A stretch of 64,000 bases of DNA, from the NCBI RefSeq assembly GCF_030269665.1, contig NZ_BSTS01000003.1:1-64000 (forward strand), written 5' to 3'. Under the pieces are notes generated by a model. The model was not told the origin of the DNA, searched no databases, and saw only the letters and a list, made by a program, of their open reading frames with translations. Shown here in pieces: positions 15,591 to 24,446 of this stretch. Source of the stretch: Actinomycetospora sp. NBRC 106375 (lineage in GTDB: Bacteria > Actinomycetota > Actinomycetes > Mycobacteriales > Pseudonocardiaceae). Made by a program: the position numbers and the translations under genes. The first letter of the stretch is position 1. Each line of letters opens with the position of its first letter.

Positions 15591-18500
15591 ATGTTCCGCA
15601 AGGTGCTCGTCGCCAACCGTGGCGAGATCGCGATCCGGGCCTTCCGAGCCGCCTACGAGCTCGGGGCGGCCACCGTGGCCGTGTTCCCGCACGAGGACCG
15701 CAACTCCGAGCACCGGCTCAAGGCCGACGAGGCGTACCAGATCGGCGAGGTCGGCCACCCGGTCCGCGCCTACCTGTCGGTCGAGGAGATCGTCGCCGCC
15801 GCGCGGCGGTCCGGAGCGGACGCCGTCTACCCCGGCTACGGCTTCCTCTCGGAGAACCCGCACCTCGCCACCGCCTGCCAGGAGGCCGGCATCACCTTCA
15901 TCGGCCCGCCGCCGCGCGTGCTGGCGATGGCGGGCAACAAGCACCGCGCCGTCGCCGCGGCGCGCGACGCCGGTGTCCCGGTGCTGGACTCCAGCGACCC
16001 CTCCGACGACCTCGAGACGCTGCTCGCGGCCTCGGAGTCGATGTCGTTCCCCGTGTTCGTCAAGGCGGTCGCGGGCGGCGGCGGGCGCGGCATGCGGCTG
16101 GTGCACGAGCCCGGCGGCCTGCGCGACGCGCTGCAGGCGGCGATGAACGAGGCCTCGAGCGCCTTCGGCGACGCCACGGTGATCCTCGAGCAGGCCGTCG
16201 TCGACCCGCGGCACATCGAGGTGCAGATCCTCGCCGACGGCGACGGCCACGTCATGCACCTCTTCGAGCGCGACTGCTCGGTGCAGCGGCGTCACCAGAA
16301 GGTCGTCGAGATCGCCCCCGCGCCCCACCTCTCGAGCGAGACGCGCGAGCGGATCTGCGCGGACGCCGTGAAGTTCGCCGAGCAGATCGGCTACGTGAAC
16401 GCCGGCACCGTCGAGTTCCTGCTCGACGGCGAGGGCAACCACCACTTCATCGAGATGAACCCGCGCATCCAGGTGGAGCACACGGTCACCGAGGAGGTCG
16501 CCGACGTCGACCTCGTCGCGGCCCAGATGCGCATCGCGTCCGGGGCGACGCTGGCCGACCTCGAGCTCTCGCAGGACTCGGTGGCCCTGCACGGGTTCGC
16601 GGTGCAGTGCCGCATCACCACCGAGGACCCGGCCAACGAGTTCCGCCCCGACATCGGGATGATCTCGGCCTACCGCTCGGCCTCGGGCTCGGGCGTGCGG
16701 CTCGACGGCGGCACGGCCTACGCCGGCGCGGAGATCAGCGCGCACTTCGACTCGCTGCTGGTCAAGGTCACGTGCCGCGGGCGGGACTTCACCACCGCGG
16801 TGCGTCGGGCCCGCCGGGCGCTCGCGGAGTTCCGCGTCCGCGGTGTCGCGACGAACATCCCGTTCCTCATGGCCCTGCTCGACGAGCCGGACTTCCGCGA
16901 GGGCCGGGTGACGACGAGCTTCATCGCCGAGCACCCCGAGCTGCTCGCCGCCCGCGCGCCCGCCGACCGCGGCACGCGCCTGATGACCTACCTCGCCGAC
17001 GTCACCGTCAACAAGCCCTACGGGGAGCCGCCGCGGCTCGCCGACCCGCGGGGCAAGCTGCCCGCGGCGGACCTGTCGGTCGCGCCGCCGGACGGGTCGC
17101 GCCAGCGCCTCGCGGAGCTCGGTCCCGAGGGCTTCGCGTCGTGGCTGCGGGCGCAGACGACGGTGCCGGTCACCGACACCACGTTCCGCGACGCGCACCA
17201 GTCGCTGCTGGCCACGCGGGTGCGCACCCGCGACCTGCTCGACGTCGCCCCGTACGTCGCGCGCACCACCCCGGAGCTGCTCTCCCTCGAGTGCTGGGGC
17301 GGCGCGACGTACGACGTCGCCCTGCGCTTCCTCGCCGAGGACCCGTGGGAGCGCCTGGCCCGGCTGCGCGAAGCCGCGCCGAACCTGTGCCTGCAGATGC
17401 TGCTGCGCGGGCGGAACACCGTCGGCTACACGCCCTATCCGACCGAGGTGACCGACGCGTTCGTCGCCGAGGCCGCCCGCGTCGGCATCGACATCTTCCG
17501 GATCTTCGACGCGCTCAACGACGTCGGGCAGATGCGGCCGGCGATCGACGCGGTGCGGGCCTCGGGCGGCGCCGTCGCCGAGGTCGCGCTCTGCTACACG
17601 AGCGACCTGATGAACCCGGCCGAGGACCTCTACACCCTCGACTACTACTTCCGGCTCGCCGAGCAGATCGTCGAGGCCGGGGCGCACGTGCTCGCGATCA
17701 AGGACATGGCGGGCCTGCTGCGCCCGCCGGCCGCGCGCACGCTCGTCACCGCCCTGCGGGAGCGCTTCGACCTGCCGGTGCACCTGCACACCCACGACAC
17801 CGCGGGCGGTCAGCTCGCGACACTGACCGCGGCGATCGACGCCGGGGTCGACGCCGTCGACGCAGCGGTCGCCTCGATGGCCGGGACGACCTCGCAGCCC
17901 TCGTTGTCCGCGTTGGTCGCCGCCACCGACCACTCGGCGCGGCCGACGGGTCTCTCGCTCGACGCGGTCAACGCGCTCGAGCCGTACTGGGAGCTGGTGC
18001 GCAAGGTCTACGCGCCGTTCGAGGCCGGCCTCGCGTCGCCGACCGGCCGCGTCTACACCCACGAGATCCCGGGCGGGCAGCTGTCGAACCTGCGCCAGCA
18101 GGCCGTCGCGCTGGGGCTCGGCGACCGCTTCGAGCAGGTCGAGGACGCCTACGCCGCGGCCGACCGGATGCTCGGGCACCTGGTGAAGGTGACGCCGTCG
18201 TCGAAGGTCGTCGGCGACCTCGCCCTGCACTTCGTCGGGGCCGGCGTCGACCCGGCGGCGTTCGAGGCGGAGCCCTCGAAGTTCGACATCCCCGATTCGG
18301 TGATCGGCTTCCTGCGCGGCGAGCTGGGCGACCCGCCTGGCGGCTGGCCCGAGCCGCTGCGCACACGGGCCCTCGAGGGCCGCACGGAACGCCCGGGCCT
18401 CGCGGAGCTCACCGACGACGACCGCAAGGGCCTCGAGTCCGACCGTGCCCCGACGCTCAACGACCTGCTCTTCCCCGGTCCGACCAAGGACTTCCGCGAG

Positions 18501-18968
18501 CACCGCCACGCCTACGGCGACACCTCGGTGCTGCGCAGCCAGGAGTTCTTCTACGGGCTGGAGCCCGAGCGGGAGTACGCCGTCGACATCGACACCGGTG
18601 TCCAGCTGCTCATCGAGCTCGAGGCGATCTCCGAGCCCGACGAGCGCGGCATGCGCACCGTGCTGATGTCGCTCAACGGCCAGCTGCGCCCGCTGCAGGT
18701 CCGCGACCGGGCCGTCGACACCGACGTCAAGGCCGCCGAGAAGGCCGACCGCGGCAACGCCGACCACGTCCCGGCGCCGTTCGCGGGGGTCGTGACGCTG
18801 CAGGTCGGCGAGGGTGACCGCGTCGAGGCCGGGGCCACCGTCGCCACGATCGAGGCCATGAAGATGGAGGCCTCGATCACCGCGCCCAAGGCCGGGACGG
18901 TCGAGCGGGTCGCCATCGGGTCGGTGCAGCAGGTCGAGGGCGGCGACCTGGTCGTGGTGCTGAGCTGA
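15591..18968 (+). CDS. pyc: Pyruvate carboxylase
   Basis: The 1125-residue biotin enzyme converts pyruvate, bicarbonate and ATP to oxaloacetate, refilling the TCA cycle. Domains in order: biotin carboxylase (1-450; KVLVANRGEIAIRAFRAAYE, VKAVAGGGGRGMR, FIEMNPRIQVEHTVTEEV); carboxyltransferase (about 530-800; TDTTFRDAHQSLLATRVRT, HLHTHDTAGGQLA); PYC OADA allosteric/tetramerisation part; and biotin carrier (last 70; EAMKMEASI with the biotinyl Lys at about residue 1091). Length and order are those of single-chain Pyc. The ATG follows AGGAGG by about 10 bases. rsmD overlaps its stop, matching the mycobacterial pca-Rv2966c order. Confidence 0.97.
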   Translation: MFRKVLVANRGEIAIRAFRAAYELGAATVAVFPHEDRNSEHRLKADEAYQIGEVGHPVRAYLSVEEIVAAARRSGADAVYPGYGFLSENPHLATACQEAGITFIGPPPRVLAMAGNKHRAVAAARDAGVPVLDSSDPSDDLETLLAASESMSFPVFVKAVAGGGGRGMRLVHEPGGLRDALQAAMNEASSAFGDATVILEQAVVDPRHIEVQILADGDGHVMHLFERDCSVQRRHQKVVEIAPAPHLSSETRERICADAVKFAEQIGYVNAGTVEFLLDGEGNHHFIEMNPRIQVEHTVTEEVADVDLVAAQMRIASGATLADLELSQDSVALHGFAVQCRITTEDPANEFRPDIGMISAYRSASGSGVRLDGGTAYAGAEISAHFDSLLVKVTCRGRDFTTAVRRARRALAEFRVRGVATNIPFLMALLDEPDFREGRVTTSFIAEHPELLAARAPADRGTRLMTYLADVTVNKPYGEPPRLADPRGKLPAADLSVAPPDGSRQRLAELGPEGFASWLRAQTTVPVTDTTFRDAHQSLLATRVRTRDLLDVAPYVARTTPELLSLECWGGATYDVALRFLAEDPWERLARLREAAPNLCLQMLLRGRNTVGYTPYPTEVTDAFVAEAARVGIDIFRIFDALNDVGQMRPAIDAVRASGGAVAEVALCYTSDLMNPAEDLYTLDYYFRLAEQIVEAGAHVLAIKDMAGLLRPPAARTLVTALRERFDLPVHLHTHDTAGGQLATLTAAIDAGVDAVDAAVASMAGTTSQPSLSALVAATDHSARPTGLSLDAVNALEPYWELVRKVYAPFEAGLASPTGRVYTHEIPGGQLSNLRQQAVALGLGDRFEQVEDAYAAADRMLGHLVKVTPSSKVVGDLALHFVGAGVDPAAFEAEPSKFDIPDSVIGFLRGELGDPPGGWPEPLRTRALEGRTERPGLAELTDDDRKGLESDRAPTLNDLLFPGPTKDFREHRHAYGDTSVLRSQEFFYGLEPEREYAVDIDTGVQLLIELEAISEPDERGMRTVLMSLNGQLRPLQVRDRAVDTDVKAAEKADRGNADHVPAPFAGVVTLQVGEGDRVEAGATVATIEAMKMEASITAPKAGTVERVAIGSVQQVEGGDLVVVLS

Positions 18969-19504
18969 TGACCCGCATCATCGGCGGCGTGGCCGGTGGG
19001 CGGACGATCAGCGTGCCGCCGACGGGCACCCGCCCGACGGCCGACCGCGTCCGCGAGGCGGTGTTCTCGGCCCTGGAGGCGCGGGGGGCGATCGAGGACG
19101 CCGAGGTGCTCGACCTCTTCGCCGGCTCCGGGGCGCTCGGCATCGAGGCGCTGTCGCGGGGGGCGTCCACGGCGATCCTGGTGGAACGCGACCCGCGGGC
19201 GTGCGCGGTCATCCAGAGCAACGTCGGCGTGGCCGGGGTGCACGGGGCGCTCGTCCGGCGCTCGGCGGTGCTGGCCTACCTCCGGAAGACTCCGGGCCCG
19301 GTCGACCTCGTCTTCGTCGACCCGCCCTACGCCGACCCCGTCGACGACGTCCTCGCCCTCCTGCCGCGCTGGGTGCGCGCCGGCGGCGTCGTCGTCCTGG
19401 AGCGCGACACCCGCTCCCCGGCCCCCGTGTGGCCCGACGGCCTCGAGCCCGAGGACCCGCGGACCTACGGCGAGACGACGCTCCACCTCGCGACCGCCAC
19501 CTGA
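18968..19504 (+). CDS. rsmD: 16S rRNA guanine-966 N2-methyltransferase RsmD
   Basis: The 178-residue methyltransferase uses S-adenosylmethionine to modify G966 of 16S rRNA on the small ribosomal subunit. It has the SAM-binding VLDLFAGSGALGIEALSRGA, the acidic ribose-binding end of strand 2 (ILVERDPRA), and the catalytic DPPY in LVFVDPPYADPVDDVL. TRIIGGVAGGRTI and PTADRVREAVFSAL are family hallmarks. Its ATG overlaps the pyc TGA by one base (TGATG), so the two are translationally coupled. Confidence 0.95.
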   Translation: MTRIIGGVAGGRTISVPPTGTRPTADRVREAVFSALEARGAIEDAEVLDLFAGSGALGIEALSRGASTAILVERDPRACAVIQSNVGVAGVHGALVRRSAVLAYLRKTPGPVDLVFVDPPYADPVDDVLALLPRWVRAGGVVVLERDTRSPAPVWPDGLEPEDPRTYGETTLHLATAT

Positions 19505-19550
19505 GCCCCCGGCGCGCGCCTGCCGATGATGGGCGTGGGTGCGGGGCCGG

Positions 19551-19620
19551 GGTGTGTTCGAGCAATGCGGCGTTGCTGGCGTCTGACGCCAGGATCGCCA
19601 CATCCTCGCTGCCGCGACAC
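19551..19620 (-). repeat. ~70-bp dispersed element, copy 1
   Basis: Read on the minus strand it runs GTGTCGCG...TGTGGCGATCCTGGCGTCAGACGCCAG...GCCGCATTGCTCGAACACA. It matches 22271-22335 and 60111-60177. The core CTGGCGTCTGACGCCAG is a hairpin. It follows the rsmD stop and contains no gene. Confidence 0.75.
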
Positions 19621-19686
19621 GCCGGGACGGAACATCCCGGGCCGCGGGGAGCGTCTGAGGAGCACCCGATCCCTCGGAGGCCCTCG

Positions 19687-20091
19687 ATGAACGCCCAGCC
19701 GGCACCTCTGTGGCAGCCCCCGTACCCGGTCGTCCGCGCGGACCGCCGCGAGCGGGCCGTCCGGGCGCACGCGATCACCGCGCTCGGCGTGATCCTCGGG
19801 CTCGGCGGCGTCGGCGCGCTGCTCGCGATGATCGTGGGTCTGCTGATGGCCGACGACTGCACGCGCCACGGCTGGGCGTGGGGGTCGGGCTCCCCGGACT
19901 GCTCGGTGACGGCCTGGTGGCTGAACCTCGTGGTCTCGCCTGCGGCCGTCGTCCTCGGCGCGGCGCTGGCGATCACCGGGCTCGTGCTGGCCCGTCGCGG
20001 CGGCGGGCACGGCTGGGCGTACGCGGCGTGGACGGTGTGGGGCGGGTCCTGCGCGGTGTGGTGGACCTACGTCCTCGTCGTCCTCGCCTGA
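19687..20091 (+). CDS. Small membrane protein, unknown function
   Basis: The 134-residue protein has three predicted membrane segments: about residues 27-54 (ITALGVILGLGGVGALLAMI), 78-103 (WLNLVVSPAAVVLGAALAIT) and 112-132 (WTVWGGSCAVWWTYVLVVLA). A short cytoplasmic N-terminus carries basic residues. Two cysteines flank a Gly/Trp-rich loop between helices 1 and 2 (DDCTRHGWAWGSGSPDC) and could form an external disulfide. The ATG is preceded by TCGGAGG. No domain is recognised. Confidence 0.75.
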   Translation: MNAQPAPLWQPPYPVVRADRRERAVRAHAITALGVILGLGGVGALLAMIVGLLMADDCTRHGWAWGSGSPDCSVTAWWLNLVVSPAAVVLGAALAITGLVLARRGGGHGWAYAAWTVWGGSCAVWWTYVLVVLA

Positions 20092-20374
20092 TCGCGGACG
20101 GCGCCCGCGCCGCCGACGTCCGCCTTGGGTCGGGCCACGCCGGCGCCGCGCGGCGGACGGACGGACGCCGGCGTGACGGTGGGCGGATCACGGTGCGGTG
20201 GTGGGGCGCACCGGATGGGCCGGTCGGAGCCACTTCGCCCGGACGTCCCGACGCGCGGCGTCGAACGACCGTGACCAGGGAATATCGGGCTCCCGCGCGG
20301 CGGATCGATCACCCGACCGGACCGCGCACCGACCGGACGCCGGCGTCCGGATGCCCCGGGAAGGACCAGCACCC

Positions 20375-20863
20375 ATGACCGAACCGCTCGGCCTCGAGTC
20401 CATCGACCTCCACGGGACGATCGTCATCGGTGGCCGCACCGTGCGGATCGACATCACGACCGAGAGCGAGTCGCCGCACGGGCGAGACGCGGACGCTCCG
20501 CCCGCCAACGAGCTCGACGACGATCTCGACGACGAGCTCGTGGACGAGGGGCGCGACGACGGGCCTCGGGACGAGGTCGTGGACGACGACCTCGTCGCCG
20601 ACGACGTCGAGGACGATCTCGCGGAGGGCGAGGCCGAGGACGACGAACTCGACGACGAGGCCGAGGACGACGAGCTCGACGACGAGGTCGAGGACGAGCT
20701 CGAGGACGAGCTCGAGGACGACGACATCGAGGACGAACCCGAGGACGACGAGCCCGCGGAGAGCGAGCTCGACGACAAGGAGCCCGCGGACGACAGGGCC
20801 GAGGCCGCGGCGGAGAAGCCGCGGCGGCGGGGCCGGCGGACGAAGGCCGCATCACGCGGCTGA
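20375..20863 (+). CDS. Extremely acidic low-complexity protein
   Basis: The 162-residue protein has a short possibly structured N-terminus (IDLHGTIVIGGRTVRIDITT). A long run made almost only of Asp, Glu, Leu, Val and Ala follows (about residues 45-143, for example DDELDDEAEDDELDDEVEDE), then a basic tail (EKPRRRGRRTKAASRG). The acidic part comes from short GACGAGCTC-like DNA repeats. AAGGA lies upstream of the ATG. Such polyanions can mimic DNA or bind cations or basic proteins. It converges on the unknown operon at 20917-22118. No family is recognised. Confidence 0.7.
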   Translation: MTEPLGLESIDLHGTIVIGGRTVRIDITTESESPHGRDADAPPANELDDDLDDELVDEGRDDGPRDEVVDDDLVADDVEDDLAEGEAEDDELDDEAEDDELDDEVEDELEDELEDDDIEDEPEDDEPAESELDDKEPADDRAEAAAEKPRRRGRRTKAASRG

Positions 20864-20916
20864 TCGCTGTCGGCGGGTGGTGGGTCACCGGCCGGGGACA
20901 CCGGTCCGGGCGGCAC

Positions 20917-21138
20917 TCAGGACGGGTCGTCGCCGGGCGCCTCGAGCCAGGACAGGATCGCCGCGTCGATCCGGACGTCCTCGTGGGTCACGTGGGGCGC
21001 CACCTCGTCCGGGAGGTTCGTCCGCCGGCTCCCGTGACGGGTGGCGTCGATGCGGACCTGCGGTTCGGCGTGGAAGCGCAGGCGCCGGGCGCGCACCGCG
21101 GCGCGGACCTCGACGTCGGGCGCGCGGTCGTCGCTCAC
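20917..21138 (-). CDS. Small unknown protein, second gene of a two-gene operon
   Basis: This 73-residue protein starts at a GTG that overlaps the stop of the upstream 327-residue gene by four bases (GTGA), so the two are co-translated. It is rich in Arg, Asp and His with beta-strand-like alternation (VEVRAAVRARRLRFHAEPQV, then VRIDAAILSWLEAPGDD). It is too short to place in a family. The tight coupling suggests it works with the upstream protein. Confidence 0.6.
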   Translation of the reverse strand: MSDDRAPDVEVRAAVRARRLRFHAEPQVRIDATRHGSRRTNLPDEVAPHVTHEDVRIDAAILSWLEAPGDDPS

Positions 21139-22118
21139 CCGGTCGCCCGCCGCGCCGGTCGGGGGCGGGTGGACGAGCTGCGGCGTGAGGTGCCCTTCGG
21201 CGCGGAGTCGCCGGAGGAGTCGCCGGTCGACCCACCGGTCGACCCACCGGTGCCCTCGTCGTCCCCGGAGGCCTTCGGGGCGGACCGGCGTCGACGGGCG
21301 CCCTTCGGTGCTGCGTTCCCCGACGCGCCCCCGGACCCGCCGGACCCGCTGGACCCGTCGCCGGTAACGGACGCCGTCTCGTCCGCCGTCGCGGCGACCT
21401 CACCGGCCACGTCACCCGCCGCGCTCCCCACCTCGCCTGCGGCGGCGTCCGCCGCGGTCTCACCGACGCTGCCGACCGCGTCGACGGCATCACCGGCCGC
21501 GTCACCGACGGAGCCGCCGAGCTCGCCGGCCGCGTCACCGACGGAGGTCCCGAGCTCGCCGACCGCCGACCCGGCCTGTCCGCCGAGCTCCTCCACCGCC
21601 GAGCCGGCCGCGCTCCCGACCTCGCCGACCGCCTCGCCGACGCCCGACCCGACCTCGCGCACGGCGTCCTGCGCGGTCCGCGCGATCGTCTCGAGGATCG
21701 CGGGGTTGCGATCGATGGTGGTCAGGACCCTGTCGATGATCGCCGCGACCTCGTCGAGGCGGACCTTCAGCGTCGCCTCGGCCGAGACGCCGTCGATCTC
21801 CAGCTCCACCGAGCCCAGCTGGGCGTCGACGCCGACGTTGAGCTTGAGCAGGTCGAGCACCTCGGCCTGCAGGGAGACCTTCGCCCGCAGGTCCTCGACC
21901 TTCAGCCCGATGTGGTCCACCTCGAGCTTCGGGACGTCGAGGTAGACGTCCGGGCGGGAGGCGGCCTCGCCGCCGCCGCGCTGCGCCGTGGAGCGCTGCT
22001 CGGGGGAACGTCGGGCGCGGGGCGTCTCGTCGCCGTCCTCGGCACGGCGCCGGGAGCCGCCCTCCGCGCCGCTCCGGACGTGGCCGCCGTTGCGGCGCCG
22101 GGCTTCTCCTGTGGCCAT
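21135..22118 (-). CDS. Unknown actinobacterial protein with repetitive Ala/Gly amphipathic region
   Basis: The 327-residue protein has three parts. Residues 1-55 are basic and polar. Residues 56-145 form a conserved-looking domain (PDVYLDVPKLEVDHIGLKVE, LRAKVSLQAEVLDLLKLNVG, VRLDEVAAIIDRVLTTIDRN). Residues ~150-250 repeat short units such as VGEAVGEVGSAAGSAVEELG that would make an amphipathic helix. The tail is Ser/Gly-rich with basic patches (KGARRRRSAPKAS). Similar domains occur in actinomycetes as uncharacterised proteins. GAAGGAGG precedes the ATG. It is coupled to the 73-residue gene. A surface-coating or phasin-like role is conceivable but unproven. Confidence 0.75.
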   Translation of the reverse strand: MATGEARRRNGGHVRSGAEGGSRRRAEDGDETPRARRSPEQRSTAQRGGGEAASRPDVYLDVPKLEVDHIGLKVEDLRAKVSLQAEVLDLLKLNVGVDAQLGSVELEIDGVSAEATLKVRLDEVAAIIDRVLTTIDRNPAILETIARTAQDAVREVGSGVGEAVGEVGSAAGSAVEELGGQAGSAVGELGTSVGDAAGELGGSVGDAAGDAVDAVGSVGETAADAAAGEVGSAAGDVAGEVAATADETASVTGDGSSGSGGSGGASGNAAPKGARRRRSAPKASGDDEGTGGSTGGSTGDSSGDSAPKGTSRRSSSTRPRPARRATG

Positions 22119-22270
22119 GGGGCCTCCTTCGCGGGGATCGGAGGAGGGTGGCCGCCCGAGCTCGGCGGGGAAACGGCTCCGGTCAGCCGCTGGTGCGCGG
22201 CCTCCTGCCGCGCGTCGACGCGTCCGACCGCGTCCGATGGGCGGGCGACACGGGGCAGGGGCGCGCCGGC

Positions 22271-22335
22271 GTGTCGCGCCGCGACGCTGTGGCGATCCTG
22301 GCGTCACACGCCAGGAAAGCCGCATCGCTCGCACA
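22271..22335 (+). repeat. ~70-bp dispersed element, copy 2
   Basis: GTGTCGCGCC, then TGTGGCGATCCTGGCGTCAC, then ACGCCAGGAAAGCCGCAT and GCTCGCACA. It is nearly identical to 60111-60177 and inverted relative to 19551-19620. It ends 3 bases from the stop of the leftward GNAT gene. Confidence 0.8.
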
Positions 22336-22338
22336 GCC

Positions 22339-23001
22339 TCAGCCGTCCAGCGCCGCCAGGAACGCGTCGACGCCCTCGACGTCGACGTCGGTCAGGCGGC
22401 GCTTCCGCCAGGCCGCGGGGGTGATCGCCGCGTGCACCTCGACGACCCCGTCGGCGCCGGTCTCCCGGTGCGTCTCCCGGTAGCCGCAGCGGGCCGTGAC
22501 GCGGCGGGAGGCGCCGTTGCCCTCGGCGGCGCCGGTGACCGCGCGGGTCGCGTGGAGGTGGCCGAACGCCAGCTCCAGCAGCATCAGGCGGACGCGCCGA
22601 CCGAGGCCGCGACCCTGGTCGGCGCGGGCGAGCCAGGAGGAGGTGCGGACGGTGCCCGCGGGGTCGTCGAGCTCGTGGGCCAGCACCGCCAGCCCGAGCG
22701 CGCGGCCCCCGTCGAGGACGGCGAGCGGCGCCCGCCAGCGCGCGGCGCCCGGCGCCTCGCGCAGCCGCCAGGCCCACTCGACGAACCGCCGGGCCGCGTC
22801 GCGACCCGTGTCGGACGGCCACCCCAGCAGCTCGCCCTCGCGACCCGGCTCGACGATCCCGCCGGGCTCGCCGACGATCTCGGCGAGCTCCAGCAGCTCC
22901 TCGTCGGTGGGCGCGACGAGCACCGTGCCCGCGTGGGCCACCCGCAGCCCGAACTGGGGGTAGAGCGCGGCGAGGTCGGAGCGCAGGAGGTCGGCGTCCA
23001 C
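22339..23001 (-). CDS. GNAT-family acetyltransferase-like protein
   Basis: The 220-residue protein shows a GNAT acetyl-CoA-binding pattern in its second half: RTSSWLARADQGRGLGRRVR (the R/Q-x-x-G-x-G/A pyrophosphate loop), followed by a helix and AEGNGASRRVTARCGYRE, the usual asparagine and cofactor-exit segment. The N-terminal ~75 residues (LRSDLAALYPQFGLRVAH) look like a substrate-side domain. The acceptor is unknown. The GTG at 23001 has a weak ribosome binding site. The gene is divergent from coaD with a 36-base gap. Confidence 0.8.
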   Translation of the reverse strand: MDADLLRSDLAALYPQFGLRVAHAGTVLVAPTDEELLELAEIVGEPGGIVEPGREGELLGWPSDTGRDAARRFVEWAWRLREAPGAARWRAPLAVLDGGRALGLAVLAHELDDPAGTVRTSSWLARADQGRGLGRRVRLMLLELAFGHLHATRAVTGAAEGNGASRRVTARCGYRETHRETGADGVVEVHAAITPAAWRKRRLTDVDVEGVDAFLAALDG

Positions 23002-23037
23002 GCCGGTGATGGTCCCGCTCTGGAATGATCAGGCGCC

Positions 23038-23511
23038 ATGGCGATCGCGGTCTGCCCCGGCTCGTTCGACCCCGTCACGCTCGGGCACGTCGACGTCGTG
23101 AGGCGGGCGGCCGCGCTGTTCGACGAGGTGGTCGTGGCCGTCGCCGTCAACCCGAACAAGCAGGGCCTGTTCACCGTCGACGAGCGCCGCGACCTGCTGG
23201 CCACCGCGCTCGAGGGCGTCGACAACGTCCGCACCGACGCGTTCTCCGGCCTCGTCGTGGACTACTGCACCTCGATCGGCGCCGCGACCCTGGTCAAGGG
23301 CCTGCGCACGGCCGTCGACTACGGGTTCGAGGAGCCCATGGCGCAGATGAACCGCCACCAGACCGGCGTCGACACGACCTTCCTCATCACCGACCCGCGG
23401 TACTCCTTCGTCTCCAGCTCGCTGGTCAAGGAGGTCGCCCGCGGAGGCGGCGACGTCAGCGCGTTCCTGCACCCGGAGGTCCACCGGCGCCTGCAGGCCC
23501 GGATCGGCTAG
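23038..23511 (+). CDS. coaD: Phosphopantetheine adenylyltransferase
   Basis: The 157-residue enzyme transfers AMP from ATP to 4'-phosphopantetheine, the fourth step of coenzyme A synthesis. The nucleotidyl-transferase signature is present in CPGSFDPVTLGHVDVVRRAA (with the GH of the T/HxGH motif), along with LVKGLRTAVDYGFEEPMAQM and the C-terminal YSFVSSSLVKEVARGGGDVS. Length is standard. No Shine-Dalgarno is visible. An AATGAT -10-like hexamer ends 8 bases before the ATG, so a leaderless transcript is plausible. The neighbouring SepIVA-type gene repeats the mycobacterial arrangement. Confidence 0.96.
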   Translation: MAIAVCPGSFDPVTLGHVDVVRRAAALFDEVVVAVAVNPNKQGLFTVDERRDLLATALEGVDNVRTDAFSGLVVDYCTSIGAATLVKGLRTAVDYGFEEPMAQMNRHQTGVDTTFLITDPRYSFVSSSLVKEVARGGGDVSAFLHPEVHRRLQARIG

Positions 23512-23606
23512 GGCCGTCCGAAGGGTCCGGCCCCACGGGCTCGCGACACGCCGACGGACGCGCGCAATCCCCGAGGCCCACGCGCGGCGGCGGCACACTG
23601 ATCGGC

Positions 23607-24380
23607 GTGTACCGCGTGTTCGAGGCGCTCGACGAGCTCGTGACCCTCTGCGAAGAGGCTCGCGGGTTGCCGATGACGACCAGCTGCGTCGTCCCGCGCG
23701 GCGATGTGCTCGAGCTGCTCGACGACGTGCGCGAGGCCATCCCCGGCGAGCTGGACGACGCCCAGGACGTCCTCGACCACCGTGACAAGCTGGTCGCCGA
23801 CGCGACCGACGAGGCCGAGAAGGCCCGCGCCGACGCGCGGGCCGAGGCCGACCGGCTGCTGGCCGAGGCCCGCGAGCAGGCCCAGCAGATGATCGCCGAG
23901 GCCGAGCACGAGGCCGAGCGCACCGTGGGGCGCGGCCGCCGCGAGTACGCCGAGCTCACCGAGCGCGCCGAGGCCGAGTCCGAGCGGATGGTGGAGGCCG
24001 GCCGCCAGCACTACGAGCGCTCCGTCGCCGACGGACGCGCCGAGCAGGCCCGTCTCGTGGAGGCCCACGAGGTCACCCGCGCCGCCCACACCGAGGCCGA
24101 GCGCATCGTCGACGCCGCCACCGACGAGGCCGAGCGGCGCCGGGCCGAGTGCGACCACTACGTCGACGGCACGCTCGCGGACTTCTCCGAGACCCTCGAG
24201 TCCGTGCTCGACACCGTCGGGCGCCACCGCCACCAGCTGCGGATGAGCGCGCCCAACGGGCCGTCCGCGGCCGGGCCGCCGCGGTCGCGGGAGGACGACG
24301 AGCACGACCCGCGCGAGGACGGCCGCGAGGGCCGCCGCCCGCGCTGGAGCGAGCGACTGAGCGAGCGGCTCGGCGCCTGA
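23607..24380 (+). CDS. sepIVA: SepIVA/DivIVA-like coiled-coil septum protein
   Basis: The 257-residue protein is mostly coiled coil. It has a short N-terminal domain (YRVFEALDELVTLCEEARGL, PRGDVLELLDDVREAIPGEL), then about 140 residues of heptad-like, Ala/Glu/Arg-rich helix (ADEAEK, EAREQAQQMIAEAEHEAERT), and a polar basic tail. This matches the DivIVA-like SepIVA of mycobacteria (Rv2927c), a division-site protein that interacts with FtsQ and sits in the same gene neighbourhood. CACACT ends 7 bases before the GTG, suggesting a leaderless mRNA. The symbol is by homology of type and place. Confidence 0.85.
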   Translation: MYRVFEALDELVTLCEEARGLPMTTSCVVPRGDVLELLDDVREAIPGELDDAQDVLDHRDKLVADATDEAEKARADARAEADRLLAEAREQAQQMIAEAEHEAERTVGRGRREYAELTERAEAESERMVEAGRQHYERSVADGRAEQARLVEAHEVTRAAHTEAERIVDAATDEAERRRAECDHYVDGTLADFSETLESVLDTVGRHRHQLRMSAPNGPSAAGPPRSREDDEHDPREDGREGRRPRWSERLSERLGA

Positions 24381-24391
24381 TCCCGCTCGCG

Positions 24392-24397
24392 TAGACT
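24392..24397 (+). promoter_or_regulatory. -10 element (TAGACT) of the yceD-rpmF-rnc-mutM operon
   Basis: TAGACT fits TANNNT and lies just after the sepIVA stop. It would start transcription near 24404, giving a leader of about 43 bases before the ATG at 24447. No convincing -35 is seen. Confidence 0.5.
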
Positions 24398-24446
24398 GGC
24401 CCGTCGGGCCGTGCTCTGCGGCCGCACCCCGTCACCGAGCGGCGAG

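Noticed and set aside
14670-18767. Continuous leftward open frame of 1365 codons across pyc
   Set aside because: It is the antisense of pyc in a GC-rich genome. Only its last 244 codons (14670-15404) have their own ribosome binding site and sensible composition.
20188-20916. Leftward Ser-rich protein opposite the acidic gene
   Set aside because: The serine runs are the antisense of GAC/GAG codons. There is no ribosome binding site, and the rightward ATG has AAGGA and a structured N-terminus.
22119-22338. N-terminal extension of the 327-residue unknown protein back to 22334
   Set aside because: The extra codons come from the dispersed element at 22271-22335. A perfect GAAGGAGG site just before the ATG at 22118 fixes the start.
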